DNA of 64,000 nt from Acidovorax sp. RAC01 (GTDB taxonomy: Bacteria > Pseudomonadota > Gammaproteobacteria > Burkholderiales > Burkholderiaceae_C): the NCBI RefSeq assembly GCF_001714725.1, contig NZ_CP016447.1:4335501-4399500 (forward strand), read 5' to 3'. How positions within the stretch are numbered: the stretch's first letter is position 1; each line of letters starts with the position of its first letter. The position numbers and the translations under genes are program-made. The notes beneath the pieces were generated by a model. It searched no databases, was not told the DNA's origin, and saw nothing but the letters and a program-made list of their open reading frames with translations. Below are positions 18,315 to 26,848 of this stretch, in pieces.

Positions 18315-18452
18315 TCAGGCAGCAGTTGCGCTGCGTGGTAAGTCGCGGGAAATGCCCTTCAGGACGGTTCGCGCGGCAGCCAGCGCGGCGAGAGGGGCGC
18401 GCAACCCCGGCACTGGCACCCACGCCGCGGTAAGTAATCGAGCGCCCAGCAA
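18315..18452 (-). CDS. Possible small phage ORF, partial
   Basis: A 45-residue open frame with a TTG at 18452 next to the tRNA-Pro terminator, Ala/Leu-rich and ending GISRDLPRSATAA. Its composition is protein-like, but no ribosome binding site is visible and its start may have been lost at the prophage border. It could be the C-terminal end of a larger early gene. Confidence 0.25.
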   Translation of the reverse strand: MLGARLLTAAWVPVPGLRAPLAALAAARTVLKGISRDLPRSATAA

Positions 18453-18483
18453 AAAAGCCCAGAACCTTTCGATTCTGGGCTTT
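18451..18483 (-). terminator. Intrinsic terminator after tRNA-Pro
   Basis: On the minus strand, a ten-pair stem (AAGCCCAGAA/TTCTGGGCTT) is followed by a T-run. It ends the tRNA-Pro transcript. Confidence 0.85.
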
Positions 18484-18492
18484 TGCTATCAA

Positions 18493-18569
18493 TGGTCGGC
18501 GTGGCGGGATTCGAACTCGCGACCCCTTGCACCCCATGCAAGTGCGCTACCAGGCTGCGCTACACGCCG
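18493..18569 (-). tRNA. tRNA-Pro(GGG)
   Basis: A complete 77-base cloverleaf on the minus strand, CGGCGTG...CACGCCG-A-CCA, with anticodon stem CTTGC/GCAAG and loop ATGGGGT, giving anticodon GGG. CCA is encoded. It follows the merR gene, as commonly seen behind ihfA-merR in betaproteobacteria. Confidence 0.95.
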
Positions 18570-18600
18570 ACAAGACTTAGATTATATGCAGAAAAACGCG

Positions 18601-19032
18601 TCAGTTCGGAGAAAGTAGCGCCCGGATTTCAAATAATTCCTTGCGCACTGCGTGGGCGTCAAAGGCCATCTCCCTCGTCTCAATCGAGAGGTCCTGAGGA
18701 CCCTCCATCAACATGCCGGCCGGCAGAGAATCGGCGAAATCCGGATCGCCGCCAGCCTCCGGCGCACGGCCTGCAGGCACCAGCTCCTGAAGCCGGTTGC
18801 GCGCCCCGCTGATGGTGAAACCCTGGTCATAGAGCAGGTCCCGGATGCGCCGGATCATCAACACTTCGTGGTGCTGGTAGTAACGGCGGTTGCCCCGACG
18901 CTTCATGGGGCGCAACTGCGTGAACTCCTGCTCCCAATACCGCAAAACATGCGGCTTGACGCCGCACAGCTCCGCGACCTCACCGATGGTGAAATAGCGC
19001 TTGGCAGGGATGGAAGGAAGGGGGGTGCCCAT
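18601..19032 (-). CDS. MerR family transcriptional regulator (ihfA-linked)
   Basis: A 143-residue protein with an N-terminal MerR-type winged helix-turn-helix: RYFTIGEVAELCGVKPHVLRYWEQEF, then RRYYQHHEVLMIRRIRDLLYDQGFTISGARNRL. No metal-binding Cys cluster is present at the C-terminus, so it belongs to the MlrA-like/ihfA-linked branch rather than the metal-sensing one. It lies about 100 bases downstream of ihfA in the same direction. The target is unknown. Confidence 0.9.
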   Translation of the reverse strand: MGTPLPSIPAKRYFTIGEVAELCGVKPHVLRYWEQEFTQLRPMKRRGNRRYYQHHEVLMIRRIRDLLYDQGFTISGARNRLQELVPAGRAPEAGGDPDFADSLPAGMLMEGPQDLSIETREMAFDAHAVRKELFEIRALLSPN

Positions 19033-19129
19033 GTTGTACGGATCCAGACCGGTGAGCCAGCAAGCGTACTGCAGACCAGCAGTTGCCGCCAGCCACCGCT
19101 GCTATCCCATCATGAATTTGACAAAAAAT

Positions 19130-19483
19130 TCACGCCGTCGAGGCCGACTGGATCTGCTCTTTAAGCTTGCTGCTGGCGTGAAACGTCACCACACGGCGCG
19201 CCTGAATGGGAATGGCCTCACCTGTGCGCGGGTTGCGACCGGGGCGCGGCGCCTTCGTACGGATCTGGAAGTTGCCAAAACCCGAGAGCTTAACGTCGCG
19301 CCCTTCCACCAGGCTTTGGGACACCAGGTCGAAAAACGCATCAATCATGTCCTTGGACTCGCGCTTGTTCAGGCCGATCTGGTCAAACAACAGGTCCGCC
19401 AGTTGCGCCTTGGTCAGCGCAGGAGTCTCGAGAGACTCCACTGCAAATTCGATCATGGGTCGCGCCTTTGCTTCATCAGCCAT
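19130..19483 (-). CDS. ihfA: Integration host factor subunit alpha
   Basis: A DNA-bending HU/IHF-family subunit that pairs with IhfB. The 117-residue product has the family core: [32 protein letters not shown] and the DNA-intercalating arm [14 protein letters not shown] followed by [13 protein letters not shown]. About ten residues precede the usual N-terminus (an internal Met at residue 10 is an alternative start), and a short tail follows. It begins three bases after the pheT stop, the conserved pheST-ihfA order. Confidence 0.95.
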   Translation of the reverse strand: MADEAKARPMIEFAVESLETPALTKAQLADLLFDQIGLNKRESKDMIDAFFDLVSQSLVEGRDVKLSGFGNFQIRTKAPRPGRNPRTGEAIPIQARRVVTFHASSKLKEQIQSASTA

Positions 19484-19486
19484 GTG

Positions 19487-21937
19487 TCAGACGCGCAGAC
19501 GCGCGCCAGTGCGCTCTTTGAGTTGCGCGATCACCAGTTGCACTGTCGACTCGATTTCCGCCTCGGTCAAGGTGGCTTCATCGCGGCCGAGCGTCAGCCG
19601 GACTGCCAGGCTCTTTTCGCCCTGCCCCACCTGCGCCGCAGCAGGCGCTGCTTCTCCGTCGCGCAGCGGCTTGGGCCGGTAGACGTCAAAAAGCACAGCG
19701 GAGCGCAGCAGACCGCCAGGGACCGCCTCGCGGACTGATGCCATCACCTCAGCATGCGTCACGCGCTCGGCCACGACCACGGCCAGATCGCGCTCAACAG
19801 CCTGTTGCTTTGCGACGGGCTGGAATGCAGGTACCGAACGCGCGAGCACAGCGTCCAGATCCAGTTCGAACATCAGCGGAGCCTGTGGCAGATCCCATCC
19901 CTGACGCCATTGGGGGTGTAGTTCTCCCACGAATCCGATGGCGCGACCATTGAGTACCACGCGCGCGCAGCGGCCGGGGTGCATGGATGGATGATTTCCC
20001 GGCTCGAAAACGGCCTGCAGCGGAGCCAAGAGGGCTTCTACGTCGCCCTTTACATCGAAGAAGTCCACGCCTTGCTCGGTGCAGCCCCACTGAAGCGCAT
20101 CGGCGGGACCATAGGCCAGCCCTGCCACCCGCATCGGCTGGTGAAAGCCCTCCACCGTGGTGTCGGTGTTGCGCACGCTCTCGTCACGCAGGAACACCCG
20201 ACCGAGTTCGAATACGCGCACCCGCTGGGCCTTGCGGTCCAGGTTGAACTTCAAAACTTGTAGCAATGAACCCAGCAAAGACGAGCGCATGACGTTCATC
20301 TGGCTTGCAATCGGGTTCAGTAGACGGATGGGAGCGGCGTTGCCAGCCAGTTCGCGCTCCCAGCGGTCTTCCACAAAGCTGAAGTTGATCGTCTCCTGAT
20401 ACCCGAGGCCGGCCAGCGCATGGCGCACGGCGAACGCGCTGCGCGTGGCTTCCGCCGGCAGCTTGGGCGTGATGGGGGCCAGCGGCGGCGTGGTGGGCAG
20501 GCTGTTGTAGCCGACGATCCGTGCGATCTCTTCGATCAGGTCTTCTTCGATATTGATGTCGAAGCGATAGGCCGGCGGCGTGACGGTGAGCGTGCCTTCT
20601 CCTTGCGCGACCTGCAGGCCCAGGCGTTGCAGCGCATCTGCGCACTGCACCTGGCTCAACGGCATGCCGATGACCTTGGCGGCGCGTGCCACACGCAGCG
20701 TGACTGGCTTTGCCGCCGGCATACTCACCGTCTGGTCTTCGATAGGACCGTAGGCAGTCTCTGGAGTGCCGCAGATGTCGATGATCAGCTGTGTGATGCG
20801 CTCGATGTGTTCCACCGTCAGGCTCGGATCCACGCCACGCTCGAACCGGTGTCCCGCATCGGTCGAGAAGTTGAACCGGCGCGACCTGCCGGCCACGGCC
20901 TTGGGCCACCAGAATGCAGCTTCCACATAGATGTGGCGCGTGTCATCGGACACCGCCGTGGCGTCGCCGCCCATGATGCCAGCCAGCGATTCCACCGCCT
21001 GGTCGTCGGCGATGACGCCGACCTTCTCGTCCACCGTGATGGTGTTGCCGTTGAGCAGCTTGAGCGTCTCGCCCGGCTTGCCCCAGCGAACGTCCAGACC
21101 CCCGTGGATCTTGTCGAGGTCAAAGATGTGCGAGGGGCGACCCAGCTCGAACATCACGTAGTTGGAAATGTCTACCAGCGGAGACACACCACGCTGGCCA
21201 CAGCGCGCGAGGCGATCCAGCATCCACTGCGGCGTGGACGCGCGGGTGTTGACGTTGCGCACGATCCGGCCCGAAAAGCGGCCGCACAGATCCGCTGCGC
21301 TGACCCGCACGGCGAGCTTGTCCGCCAGCGTGGCTGGCAGGGACGGATACTGGGGTTGCACCAGCGGCGCACCGGTCAGTGCCGACAGCTCGCGCGCAAT
21401 GCCAAACACGCTCAGGCAATGCGCCAGATTGGGTGTGAGCTTGAGCGTGAAAAGCGTGTCGTCCAGATCCAGGTGCGCGCGGATGTCTTGCCCCACGGGC
21501 GCATCGGCCGACAGTTCGAGCAGCCCGCCGTGGTCTTCCGACAGCTTGAGCTCGCGGGCCGAGCACAACATGCCCTGGCTTTCCACGCCACGCAGCTTGC
21601 CCACCTTGATGAGAAACGGCTTGCCGTCATCGCCCGGCGGAAGCTCGGCCCCCACCAGCGCGCAGGGCACCTTGATGCCGACGCGCGCATTCGGCGCGCC
21701 GCACACGATATTGAGCAAGGCGCCCTGCCCCACATCCACCTGGCAAATGCGCAGACGATCGGCATCGGGGTGCTGCACCGCCTCCTTAATTTCGCCGACC
21801 ACGATCTTGGAAAACGGCGGCGCCACGGGGCGCAGCTCTTCGACTTCAAGACCGGCCATGGTGAGCGTCTCTGCGAGCTCGGCAGTCGTCAGGGGTGGGT
21901 TGCAGAACTCGCGCAACCAGGATTCAGGAAATTGCAT
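19487..21937 (-). CDS. pheT: Phenylalanine-tRNA ligase beta subunit
   Basis: The 816-residue beta subunit forms the alpha2-beta2 synthetase that charges tRNA-Phe. Domain order is visible: N-terminal MQFPESWLREFCNPPL, a tRNA-binding EMAP-like domain (IVVGEIKEAVQHPDADRLRIC), the B3/B4 editing region, a B5 domain, the catalytic-like core, and the C-terminal ferredoxin-fold anticodon-binding domain (FQPVAKQQAVERDLAVVVAE). The chosen start matches the conserved N-terminus; an upstream in-frame ATG lies in the pheS-pheT gap. Confidence 0.96.
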   Translation of the reverse strand: MQFPESWLREFCNPPLTTAELAETLTMAGLEVEELRPVAPPFSKIVVGEIKEAVQHPDADRLRICQVDVGQGALLNIVCGAPNARVGIKVPCALVGAELPPGDDGKPFLIKVGKLRGVESQGMLCSARELKLSEDHGGLLELSADAPVGQDIRAHLDLDDTLFTLKLTPNLAHCLSVFGIARELSALTGAPLVQPQYPSLPATLADKLAVRVSAADLCGRFSGRIVRNVNTRASTPQWMLDRLARCGQRGVSPLVDISNYVMFELGRPSHIFDLDKIHGGLDVRWGKPGETLKLLNGNTITVDEKVGVIADDQAVESLAGIMGGDATAVSDDTRHIYVEAAFWWPKAVAGRSRRFNFSTDAGHRFERGVDPSLTVEHIERITQLIIDICGTPETAYGPIEDQTVSMPAAKPVTLRVARAAKVIGMPLSQVQCADALQRLGLQVAQGEGTLTVTPPAYRFDINIEEDLIEEIARIVGYNSLPTTPPLAPITPKLPAEATRSAFAVRHALAGLGYQETINFSFVEDRWERELAGNAAPIRLLNPIASQMNVMRSSLLGSLLQVLKFNLDRKAQRVRVFELGRVFLRDESVRNTDTTVEGFHQPMRVAGLAYGPADALQWGCTEQGVDFFDVKGDVEALLAPLQAVFEPGNHPSMHPGRCARVVLNGRAIGFVGELHPQWRQGWDLPQAPLMFELDLDAVLARSVPAFQPVAKQQAVERDLAVVVAERVTHAEVMASVREAVPGGLLRSAVLFDVYRPKPLRDGEAAPAAAQVGQGEKSLAVRLTLGRDEATLTEAEIESTVQLVIAQLKERTGARLRV

Positions 21938-21997
21938 AGTCAGACATGTATTCGGTGGGTGCCGACACGGCACGGGCGCATCTCAGGCGCGACTGTC

Positions 21998-23050
21998 TTA
22001 CTGGAACTGCGACAAAAAGCGGATGTCGCCGTCAAAGAACAGGCGCAGGTCGTTCACGCCGTAGCGCAGCATGGTCAGGCGATCAGGCCCCATGCCAAAC
22101 GCGAAGCCGATGTATTTTTCAGGGTCCAGCCCCATGTTGCGCACCACGTTCGGGTGCACCTGGCCCGAGCCGGCCACTTCCAGCCAGCGCCCGGCCAGCG
22201 GGCCTGTCTGAAACTGGATATCGATCTCGGCACTGGGCTCGGTGAACGGAAAAAAGCTCGGACGGAACCGCAGGACCAGGTCGTCGCTTTCGAAAAACGT
22301 ACGACAAAAGTCCGTGAAGATGACCTTGAGGTCCTTGAAACTCACGTTCTCGCCGATCCACAGGCCTTCGCACTGGTGGAACATGGGCGAATGCGTGGCA
22401 TCGCTGTCCACCCGGTAGGTGCGGCCCGGGGCGATCACACGGATTTCGGGCATAGGCTGCCCGGCATCCAGCGCCGCACGGTGCTTCTTGACATGCTGGA
22501 CCGCATGGCGGATCTGCATGGGGCTGGTGTGCGTGCGCAGCAGGTTGGGAGCGGTGGGAGTGCCGCCCTCGACGTAGAAGGTGTCGTGCATCGACCGCGC
22601 CGGGTGGTCCTCGGGCGTATTGAGTGCCGTGAAGTTGAACCAGTCGGTCTCGATCTCGGGGCCTTCGGCCACATCAAAACCCATCGAGCCGAAGATGCGC
22701 TCGATACGCTCGAGGGTGAGCGACACAGGGTGCAGACCGCCCTGGCCACGCTGGCGACCCGGCAGGCTCACATCCAGCGCCTCGGCTTTCAGCTGCGCCT
22801 GCAGTTCCGCGTCGGCAAGCGCCTGGCGACGGGCAGTCAAAGCGGCTTCAATCGCCTGCTTGGCAACGTTGATGGCGGCCCCGCGCGATTTCTTTTCCTC
22901 GACGGAAAGCTGCGCCATGCCTTTCATAAGCTCGGTCACTCGGCCTGACTTACCCAGAAACTGGGCCTTGGCATTTTCAAGCTCAGCAGGGGTGTTCGCT
23001 TGGGCAAACAGTTGCGCAGCGCTTTCGACCAGGGAATCCAACTCGTTCAT
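21998..23050 (-). CDS. pheS: Phenylalanine-tRNA ligase alpha subunit
   Basis: A 350-residue class II synthetase subunit. It has an N-terminal coiled coil (residues about 1-90), then motif 1, motif 2 with [12 protein letters not shown], and motif 3 with [18 protein letters not shown]. The active site binds Phe and ATP. pheT follows after 60 bases. Upstream, two hairpins separate it from rplT and may limit read-through from the ribosomal protein genes. Confidence 0.96.
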   Translation of the reverse strand: MNELDSLVESAAQLFAQANTPAELENAKAQFLGKSGRVTELMKGMAQLSVEEKKSRGAAINVAKQAIEAALTARRQALADAELQAQLKAEALDVSLPGRQRGQGGLHPVSLTLERIERIFGSMGFDVAEGPEIETDWFNFTALNTPEDHPARSMHDTFYVEGGTPTAPNLLRTHTSPMQIRHAVQHVKKHRAALDAGQPMPEIRVIAPGRTYRVDSDATHSPMFHQCEGLWIGENVSFKDLKVIFTDFCRTFFESDDLVLRFRPSFFPFTEPSAEIDIQFQTGPLAGRWLEVAGSGQVHPNVVRNMGLDPEKYIGFAFGMGPDRLTMLRYGVNDLRLFFDGDIRFLSQFQ

Positions 23051-23060
23051 ATCGACTCTT

Positions 23061-23137
23061 GAAAATAAACAAGGGCTAGTGCCTTTTCAAGCTCTAGCCC
23101 TTGCTGTTATTGCGCAAGAAGCTATCAGAAAGATAGC
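23061..23137 (-). terminator. Tandem hairpins upstream of pheS, possible attenuator
   Basis: On the minus strand a small stem (GCTATC/GATAGC, 23121-23137) precedes a perfect ten-pair stem (CAAGGGCTAG/CTAGCCCTTG, 23070-23103) followed by TTTATTTT, just before the pheS start. It looks like an intrinsic terminator within the operon. I found no Phe-rich leader peptide in the 101-base gap, so classical pheST attenuation is not supported. Confidence 0.55.
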
Positions 23138-23151
23138 CCCTTATCGTGATC

Positions 23152-23511
23152 TCAAGCAGCCAGCTTGGCCTTGACTTGGTTCACGATGCTGCCGAAGGCA
23201 GCCTTGTCGTGCACGGCGAGGTCGGCCAGCATCTTGCGGTCGATCTCGATGGCTGCCTTCTTCAGGCCGTTGGCGAACTGGCTGTAGGTCAGGCCCAGTT
23301 CACGGGCAGCGGCGTTGATACGGGCGATCCACAACTGGCGGAACACGCGCTTCTTGGTGCGGCGGTCACGGTAGGCGTATTGCCCAGCCTTCATTACCGC
23401 CTGTTTGGCGATACGGTAGACGTTACCGCGGCGACCACGGAAGCCCTTAGCAAGGGCGAGAACTTTCTTGTGACGGGCACGGGCCGTTACACCACGTTTG
23501 ACGCGAGGCAT
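23152..23511 (-). CDS. rplT: 50S ribosomal protein L20
   Basis: A 119-residue, strongly basic protein that binds 23S rRNA early in large-subunit assembly. Opening [18 protein letters not shown] and the block [26 protein letters not shown] are diagnostic. It follows rpmI after 26 bases in the universal infC-rpmI-rplT order. L20 often represses this cluster by binding the mRNA; no such site was identified here. Confidence 0.98.
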   Translation of the reverse strand: MPRVKRGVTARARHKKVLALAKGFRGRRGNVYRIAKQAVMKAGQYAYRDRRTKKRVFRQLWIARINAAARELGLTYSQFANGLKKAAIEIDRKMLADLAVHDKAAFGSIVNQVKAKLAA

Positions 23512-23537
23512 GTATGTACTCCTTGTTCGTCAGTAAA

Positions 23538-23741
23538 TTAAACGCCCATGCCGGGCAGCATCTGTGAAATCGAGCCCATATTGGTCTCGTGCACAGCGAC
23601 TGCACCACGCAGGTGGCGCTTGTTCTTGGTGGTCTTCTTGGTCAAGATGTGACGCTTGAAGGCTTGACCGCGCTTGACGGTGCCACCGGGACGAACGCGG
23701 AAACGTTTTTTCGCGCTGCTCTTGGTCTTCATTTTGGGCAT
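23538..23741 (-). CDS. rpmI: 50S ribosomal protein L35
   Basis: A 67-residue basic protein of the large ribosomal subunit. Opening [16 protein letters not shown] and the [16 protein letters not shown] stretch are diagnostic. The 198-base gap to infC contains a small hairpin (CGAAAGGC/GCCTTTCG, about 23819-23838) of unknown role. Confidence 0.98.
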   Translation of the reverse strand: MPKMKTKSSAKKRFRVRPGGTVKRGQAFKRHILTKKTTKNKRHLRGAVAVHETNMGSISQMLPGMGV

Positions 23742-23939
23742 GTGAATGCTCCTTTTTCATTGTGCTCGTGAGGCGTTTGCAAACCGATCTGCAAACTTGT
23801 TGGCCCCGAGCCACTTTTACGAAAGGCTTTCGCCTTTCGGTGTGGCAGCGCTCGCGCACTGCCTTTTGGCGCCGCCCCCCACAGAGAGGCAACGCACAAA
23901 TCCATTACCGATCCACCGCCCCACACGACGCGGCAAGCG

Positions 23940-24527
23940 TCAGGCGGCAGAACCTTCAGCCGCAGGCTTGGCGGCCGCCGGCTTCTTCTTGCCGGGTGCA
24001 ATCATCATGATCATCTGGCGGCCTTCCAGCTTGGGAAACTGCTCGATGATGATGGTGTCAGCCAGCTCGTCGCGAATGCGATTGAGAAGTGCCAGACCCA
24101 GTTCCTGGTGCGTGATTTCACGACCGCGAAACCGCAGCGTGATCTTGCACTTGTCACCATCCGCCAGAAAGCGGCGAATGTTGCGCATCTTGATGTTGTA
24201 GTCGCCATCGTCCGTACCCGGACGGAACTTGACTTCCTTGATCTCGATGACCGTTTGCTTGGCTTTGGCCTCAGCCGCACGCTTTTGCTCCTGGTACTTG
24301 AACTTGCCGTAGTCCATCAGGCGGCACACCGGAGGGTTTGCCGTGGCGGCGATTTCAACCAGATCCACATCCAGCTCGCCAGCCATGCGCAAGGCTTCCA
24401 TCAGGCTCACAACGCCGAGGGGCTCATTCTCTGGCCCGGAGAGCCGAACTTCCGGGGCCATGATTTCACGGTTCAGGCGGTGCTTGCGCTCTTCACGGTG
24501 GCGACGATCACGAAATTCAGTAGCGAT
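23940..24527 (-). CDS. infC: Translation initiation factor IF-3, ATC start
   Basis: IF-3 binds the 30S subunit and checks start-codon choice. Homology extends upstream of the first ATG (24461): the frame reads [20 protein letters not shown] before [18 protein letters not shown]. No ATG, GTG or TTG fits this N-terminus. The best start is ATC at 24527, placed eight bases after AGGA; the in-frame ATA two codons upstream is too close to the ribosome binding site. A rare AUU/AUC-type start lets IF-3 repress its own translation. The product has 195 residues. The C-terminus is Ala/Lys-rich. thrS lies upstream with a repeat element between them. Confidence 0.93.
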   Translation of the reverse strand: MATEFRDRRHREERKHRLNREIMAPEVRLSGPENEPLGVVSLMEALRMAGELDVDLVEIAATANPPVCRLMDYGKFKYQEQKRAAEAKAKQTVIEIKEVKFRPGTDDGDYNIKMRNIRRFLADGDKCKITLRFRGREITHQELGLALLNRIRDELADTIIIEQFPKLEGRQMIMMIAPGKKKPAAAKPAAEGSAA

Positions 24528-24546
24528 GGCTATCTTCCTTCAATCA

Positions 24547-24612
24547 AAACACTACAAATTTTGTAGCAACAACCGCATGCTGGACGCGCGTCAAAGCAGG
24601 TTTCAACTAAAA
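24547..24612. repeat. Family 1 repeat between thrS and infC
   Basis: The element begins with the perfect inverted repeat CTACAAATTTTGTAG, continuing to GTTTCAACTAAAAATC. It occupies most of the gap between the thrS stop and the infC ribosome binding site. Confidence 0.6.
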
Positions 24613-24613
24613 A

Positions 24614-26533
24614 TCAGGCTTTGTTTGCGATGTCTTGGGCGATCAGCTCTGCAAAGGCCTCTACCGACATCACTCCGAGGTCTCGATTACCCCGGGCGCG
24701 CACCGCTACGGCGCCAGCGGCCTTTTCCTTGTCGCCCGCGACAAGGATGTAGGGCAGCTTTTGCAACGAATGCTCGCGTATTTTATACGTAATCTTCTCG
24801 TTACGCAGATCGACCGCCACCCTAAGGTCTTGATTCGGCAGCGCTTTTTGCAGTTTTGCAGCGATTTCGCGACAGTAATCGGACTGAGCGTCGGTAATGT
24901 TGAGCACCGATACCTGCAAAGGAGCGAGCCAGGTGGGCAACGCGCCTGCGTGCTGCTCGATCAGGATCCCGATGAAGCGCTCCAGGCTGCCCACGATCGC
25001 CCGGTGCAGCATGATGGGGCGATGACGGGCGCCATCTTCGCCCACAAACTCCGCATCCAGACGCTCGGGCATGTTGGGGTCAACCTGGATCGTGCCGCAC
25101 TGCCATGGGCGTCCCAACGCGTCCTTGAGCGTGTACTCGATCTTGGGACCGTAGAACGCGCCCTCGCCAGGCAGGTACTCGAACTCGCAACCCGACGCAC
25201 GCAGGCCTTCTGCCAACGCATTCTCGGCGCGGTCCCAGCTTTCTTCGCTGCCGATGCGCTTTTCAGGCCGGGTGGACAGCTTGTAGATGATGTCCTTGAA
25301 GCCGAAATCGCGATACACCTTTTGAAGCAATGTGGTGAACGCCACCACTTCCGACTGGATCTGGTCTTCGGTGCAGAAAATATGGCCGTCGTCCTGCGTG
25401 AACGCACGCACGCGCATGATGCCGTGCAGGCCACCAGTCGGCTCGTTGCGGTGGCACTGCCCAAACTCTCCAAAGCGCAGGGGCAGATCACGGTAGCTCT
25501 TGATGCCTTGCTTGAAGATGATGATGTGCCCGGGGCAGTTCATCGGCTTGAGCGCGTAGTCACGCTTTTCCGACTCCGTCACGAACATGTTCTCGCGGTA
25601 CTTGTCCCAGTGACCGGTTTTTTCCCAGAGCCCCTGGTCCAAGATCTGCGGCCCCTTGACCTCCTGGTAGCCGTTCTCACGGTACACACGGCGCATGTAC
25701 TGCTCGACCTCCTGCCACACCGTCCAGCCCTTGGGGTGCCAGAACACCGTACCCGGTGAGTGCTCGTCGATGTGGAAAAGATCCAGCTCACGCCCCAGTT
25801 TGCGGTGGTCGCGCTTCTCGGCCTCCTCCAGCATCGTCAGGTACTGCTGCAGCTCGTCCTTGGTGGCCCAGGCCGTGCCATAGACCCGCTGCAGCATCTC
25901 GTTGCGATGGTCGCCGCGCCAGTAGGCGCCTGCCACCTTCATGAGCTTGAAGAACTTGAGCTTGCCGGTGCTGGGCACGTGGGGGCCGCGGCACAGATCT
26001 TCAAAATTGCCCTCGCGGTACAGACTCACATCTTCATTGCTGGGGATGCTGGCAATGATTTCGGCCTTGTAATGCTCACCCAGGCCCTTGAAGTACGCCA
26101 CGGCCTCATCGCGCGGCAACACACGGCGCACCACGGGCTCGTCCTTGGCGGCCAGTTCGGCCATACGCTTTTCAATGGCGACAAGGTCTTCGGGCGTAAA
26201 GGGGCGCTTGTAAGCAAAGTCGTAATAAAAGCCGTTCTCGATCACCGGGCCGATGGTGACCTGCGCATCAGGGAACAGTTCCTTGACCGCGTAGGCCAGC
26301 AAGTGCGCGGTGGAGTGGCGAATCACATCCAGCCCATCCGCATCCTTGGCGGTGATGATGGACAGCAGGCTGTCTGCCGTGATCTGGTAGCTCGTGTCCA
26401 CCACCTTGTCACCAATCTTGCCCGCCAAAGCGGCCTTGGCCAGACCGGAACCGATGGAGGCTGCAACTTCGGCCACCGTGACAGGGCCAGAAAACTCGCG
26501 CTGGGAGCCGTCGGGAAGCGTGATGTGAATCAT
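24614..26533 (-). CDS. thrS: Threonine-tRNA ligase
   Basis: A class II synthetase that charges tRNA-Thr. The 639 residues carry, in order, a TGS domain ([14 protein letters not shown] to about residue 60), the editing domain with [19 protein letters not shown], the catalytic core with the zinc Cys in MNCPGHIII and motif 2 [15 protein letters not shown], and the C-terminal anticodon-binding domain. The start at 26533 matches the family N-terminus; the in-frame ATG seven codons upstream adds a non-conserved KRKSFD. A Thr-codon-rich leader peptide and a terminator precede it (26591-26705), which argues for attenuation by charged tRNA-Thr. Confidence 0.97.
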   Translation of the reverse strand: MIHITLPDGSQREFSGPVTVAEVAASIGSGLAKAALAGKIGDKVVDTSYQITADSLLSIITAKDADGLDVIRHSTAHLLAYAVKELFPDAQVTIGPVIENGFYYDFAYKRPFTPEDLVAIEKRMAELAAKDEPVVRRVLPRDEAVAYFKGLGEHYKAEIIASIPSNEDVSLYREGNFEDLCRGPHVPSTGKLKFFKLMKVAGAYWRGDHRNEMLQRVYGTAWATKDELQQYLTMLEEAEKRDHRKLGRELDLFHIDEHSPGTVFWHPKGWTVWQEVEQYMRRVYRENGYQEVKGPQILDQGLWEKTGHWDKYRENMFVTESEKRDYALKPMNCPGHIIIFKQGIKSYRDLPLRFGEFGQCHRNEPTGGLHGIMRVRAFTQDDGHIFCTEDQIQSEVVAFTTLLQKVYRDFGFKDIIYKLSTRPEKRIGSEESWDRAENALAEGLRASGCEFEYLPGEGAFYGPKIEYTLKDALGRPWQCGTIQVDPNMPERLDAEFVGEDGARHRPIMLHRAIVGSLERFIGILIEQHAGALPTWLAPLQVSVLNITDAQSDYCREIAAKLQKALPNQDLRVAVDLRNEKITYKIREHSLQKLPYILVAGDKEKAAGAVAVRARGNRDLGVMSVEAFAELIAQDIANKA

Positions 26534-26590
26534 GTCAAAACTCTTTCTTTTCAATCAGTGCAATGGGTGCGGGCACGCGCCAGGCCCAGA

Positions 26591-26620
26591 AAACAAAAAA
26601 GCGCGGAACGGGTCCGCGCT
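26591..26620 (-). terminator. Attenuator terminator in the thrS leader
   Basis: On the minus strand a seven-pair stem (GCGCGGA/TCCGCGC, 26601-26607 with 26613-26619, extended by one A-T pair) with a five-base loop is followed by TTTTTTGTTT. It lies about 60 bases before the thrS start and inside its own leader. The 5' arm can instead pair with 26648-26654, which gives an antiterminator. Confidence 0.8.
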
Positions 26621-26663
26621 TTCTGGAGGGTGTGCAATCTCGTGCAGGCGCGAACAGCCAGCC

Positions 26664-26705
26664 TTAACGGCCGGTCGACATCTCCGATGTAGTTCGCGGT
26701 GTCAT
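26664..26705 (-). CDS. Putative thrS leader peptide, Thr-rich
   Basis: A 13-codon ORF on the minus strand reads MTPRTTSEMSTGR and stop. Four codons are Thr (ACA, ACT, ACA, ACC), two of them adjacent. A weak GAAAGG lies ten bases before the ATG. The ORF is followed after about 45 bases by the attenuator terminator of thrS. Codons 3-5 contain CGCGAAC, which can pair with GTTCGCG just after the leader, giving alternative structures. It is too short for database recognition, so the call rests on codon content and RNA geometry. Confidence 0.7.
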   Translation of the reverse strand: MTPRTTSEMSTGR

Positions 26706-26768
26706 AACCAGATTGCCTTTCTCGCTCTTGTGCATTGAATTTGCCCTGATTTTAACCCGACCACCCAG

Positions 26769-26801
26769 CAAAAAAGCCCGAAGCAGTTGCTTCGGGCTTT
26801 T
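26769..26801 (-). terminator. Intrinsic terminator of aceA
   Basis: A long stem (AAAAGCCCGAAGCA/TGCTTCGGGCTTTT) with T-runs on both sides can work in both directions. It lies about 50 bases after the aceA stop. Confidence 0.85.
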
Positions 26802-26848
26802 GGCGAGTGCATTTTGTGCCACGTCAGAGCGGCCAGAAGGCCCTCAGA

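Larger units (their letters stand above)
15745..18450. mobile_element. Deleted prophage remnant between tRNA-Thr and tRNA-Pro
   Basis: The segment holds, all on the minus strand, an SSB-like gene, a truncated helix-turn-helix replication-type gene, a phage structural/ejection-like gene and a broken lytic transglycosylase. Early (replication) and late (virion) genes lie side by side without the usual intervening modules, and no integrase, terminase, capsid or lysis gene remains. Location directly downstream of a tRNA 3' end is a standard phage integration site. I could not find a convincing second copy of an attachment core at the right side. Confidence 0.7.

Noticed and set aside
15742..18492. 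A direct-repeat pair that would mark attL and attR of the prophage
   Set aside because: I found no repeat of useful length shared by the tRNA-Thr 3' end and the right border; the right attachment site may be deleted.
23051..23151. A Phe-rich leader peptide before pheS
   Set aside because: No ATG, GTG or TTG frame in the gap contains a run of Phe codons.
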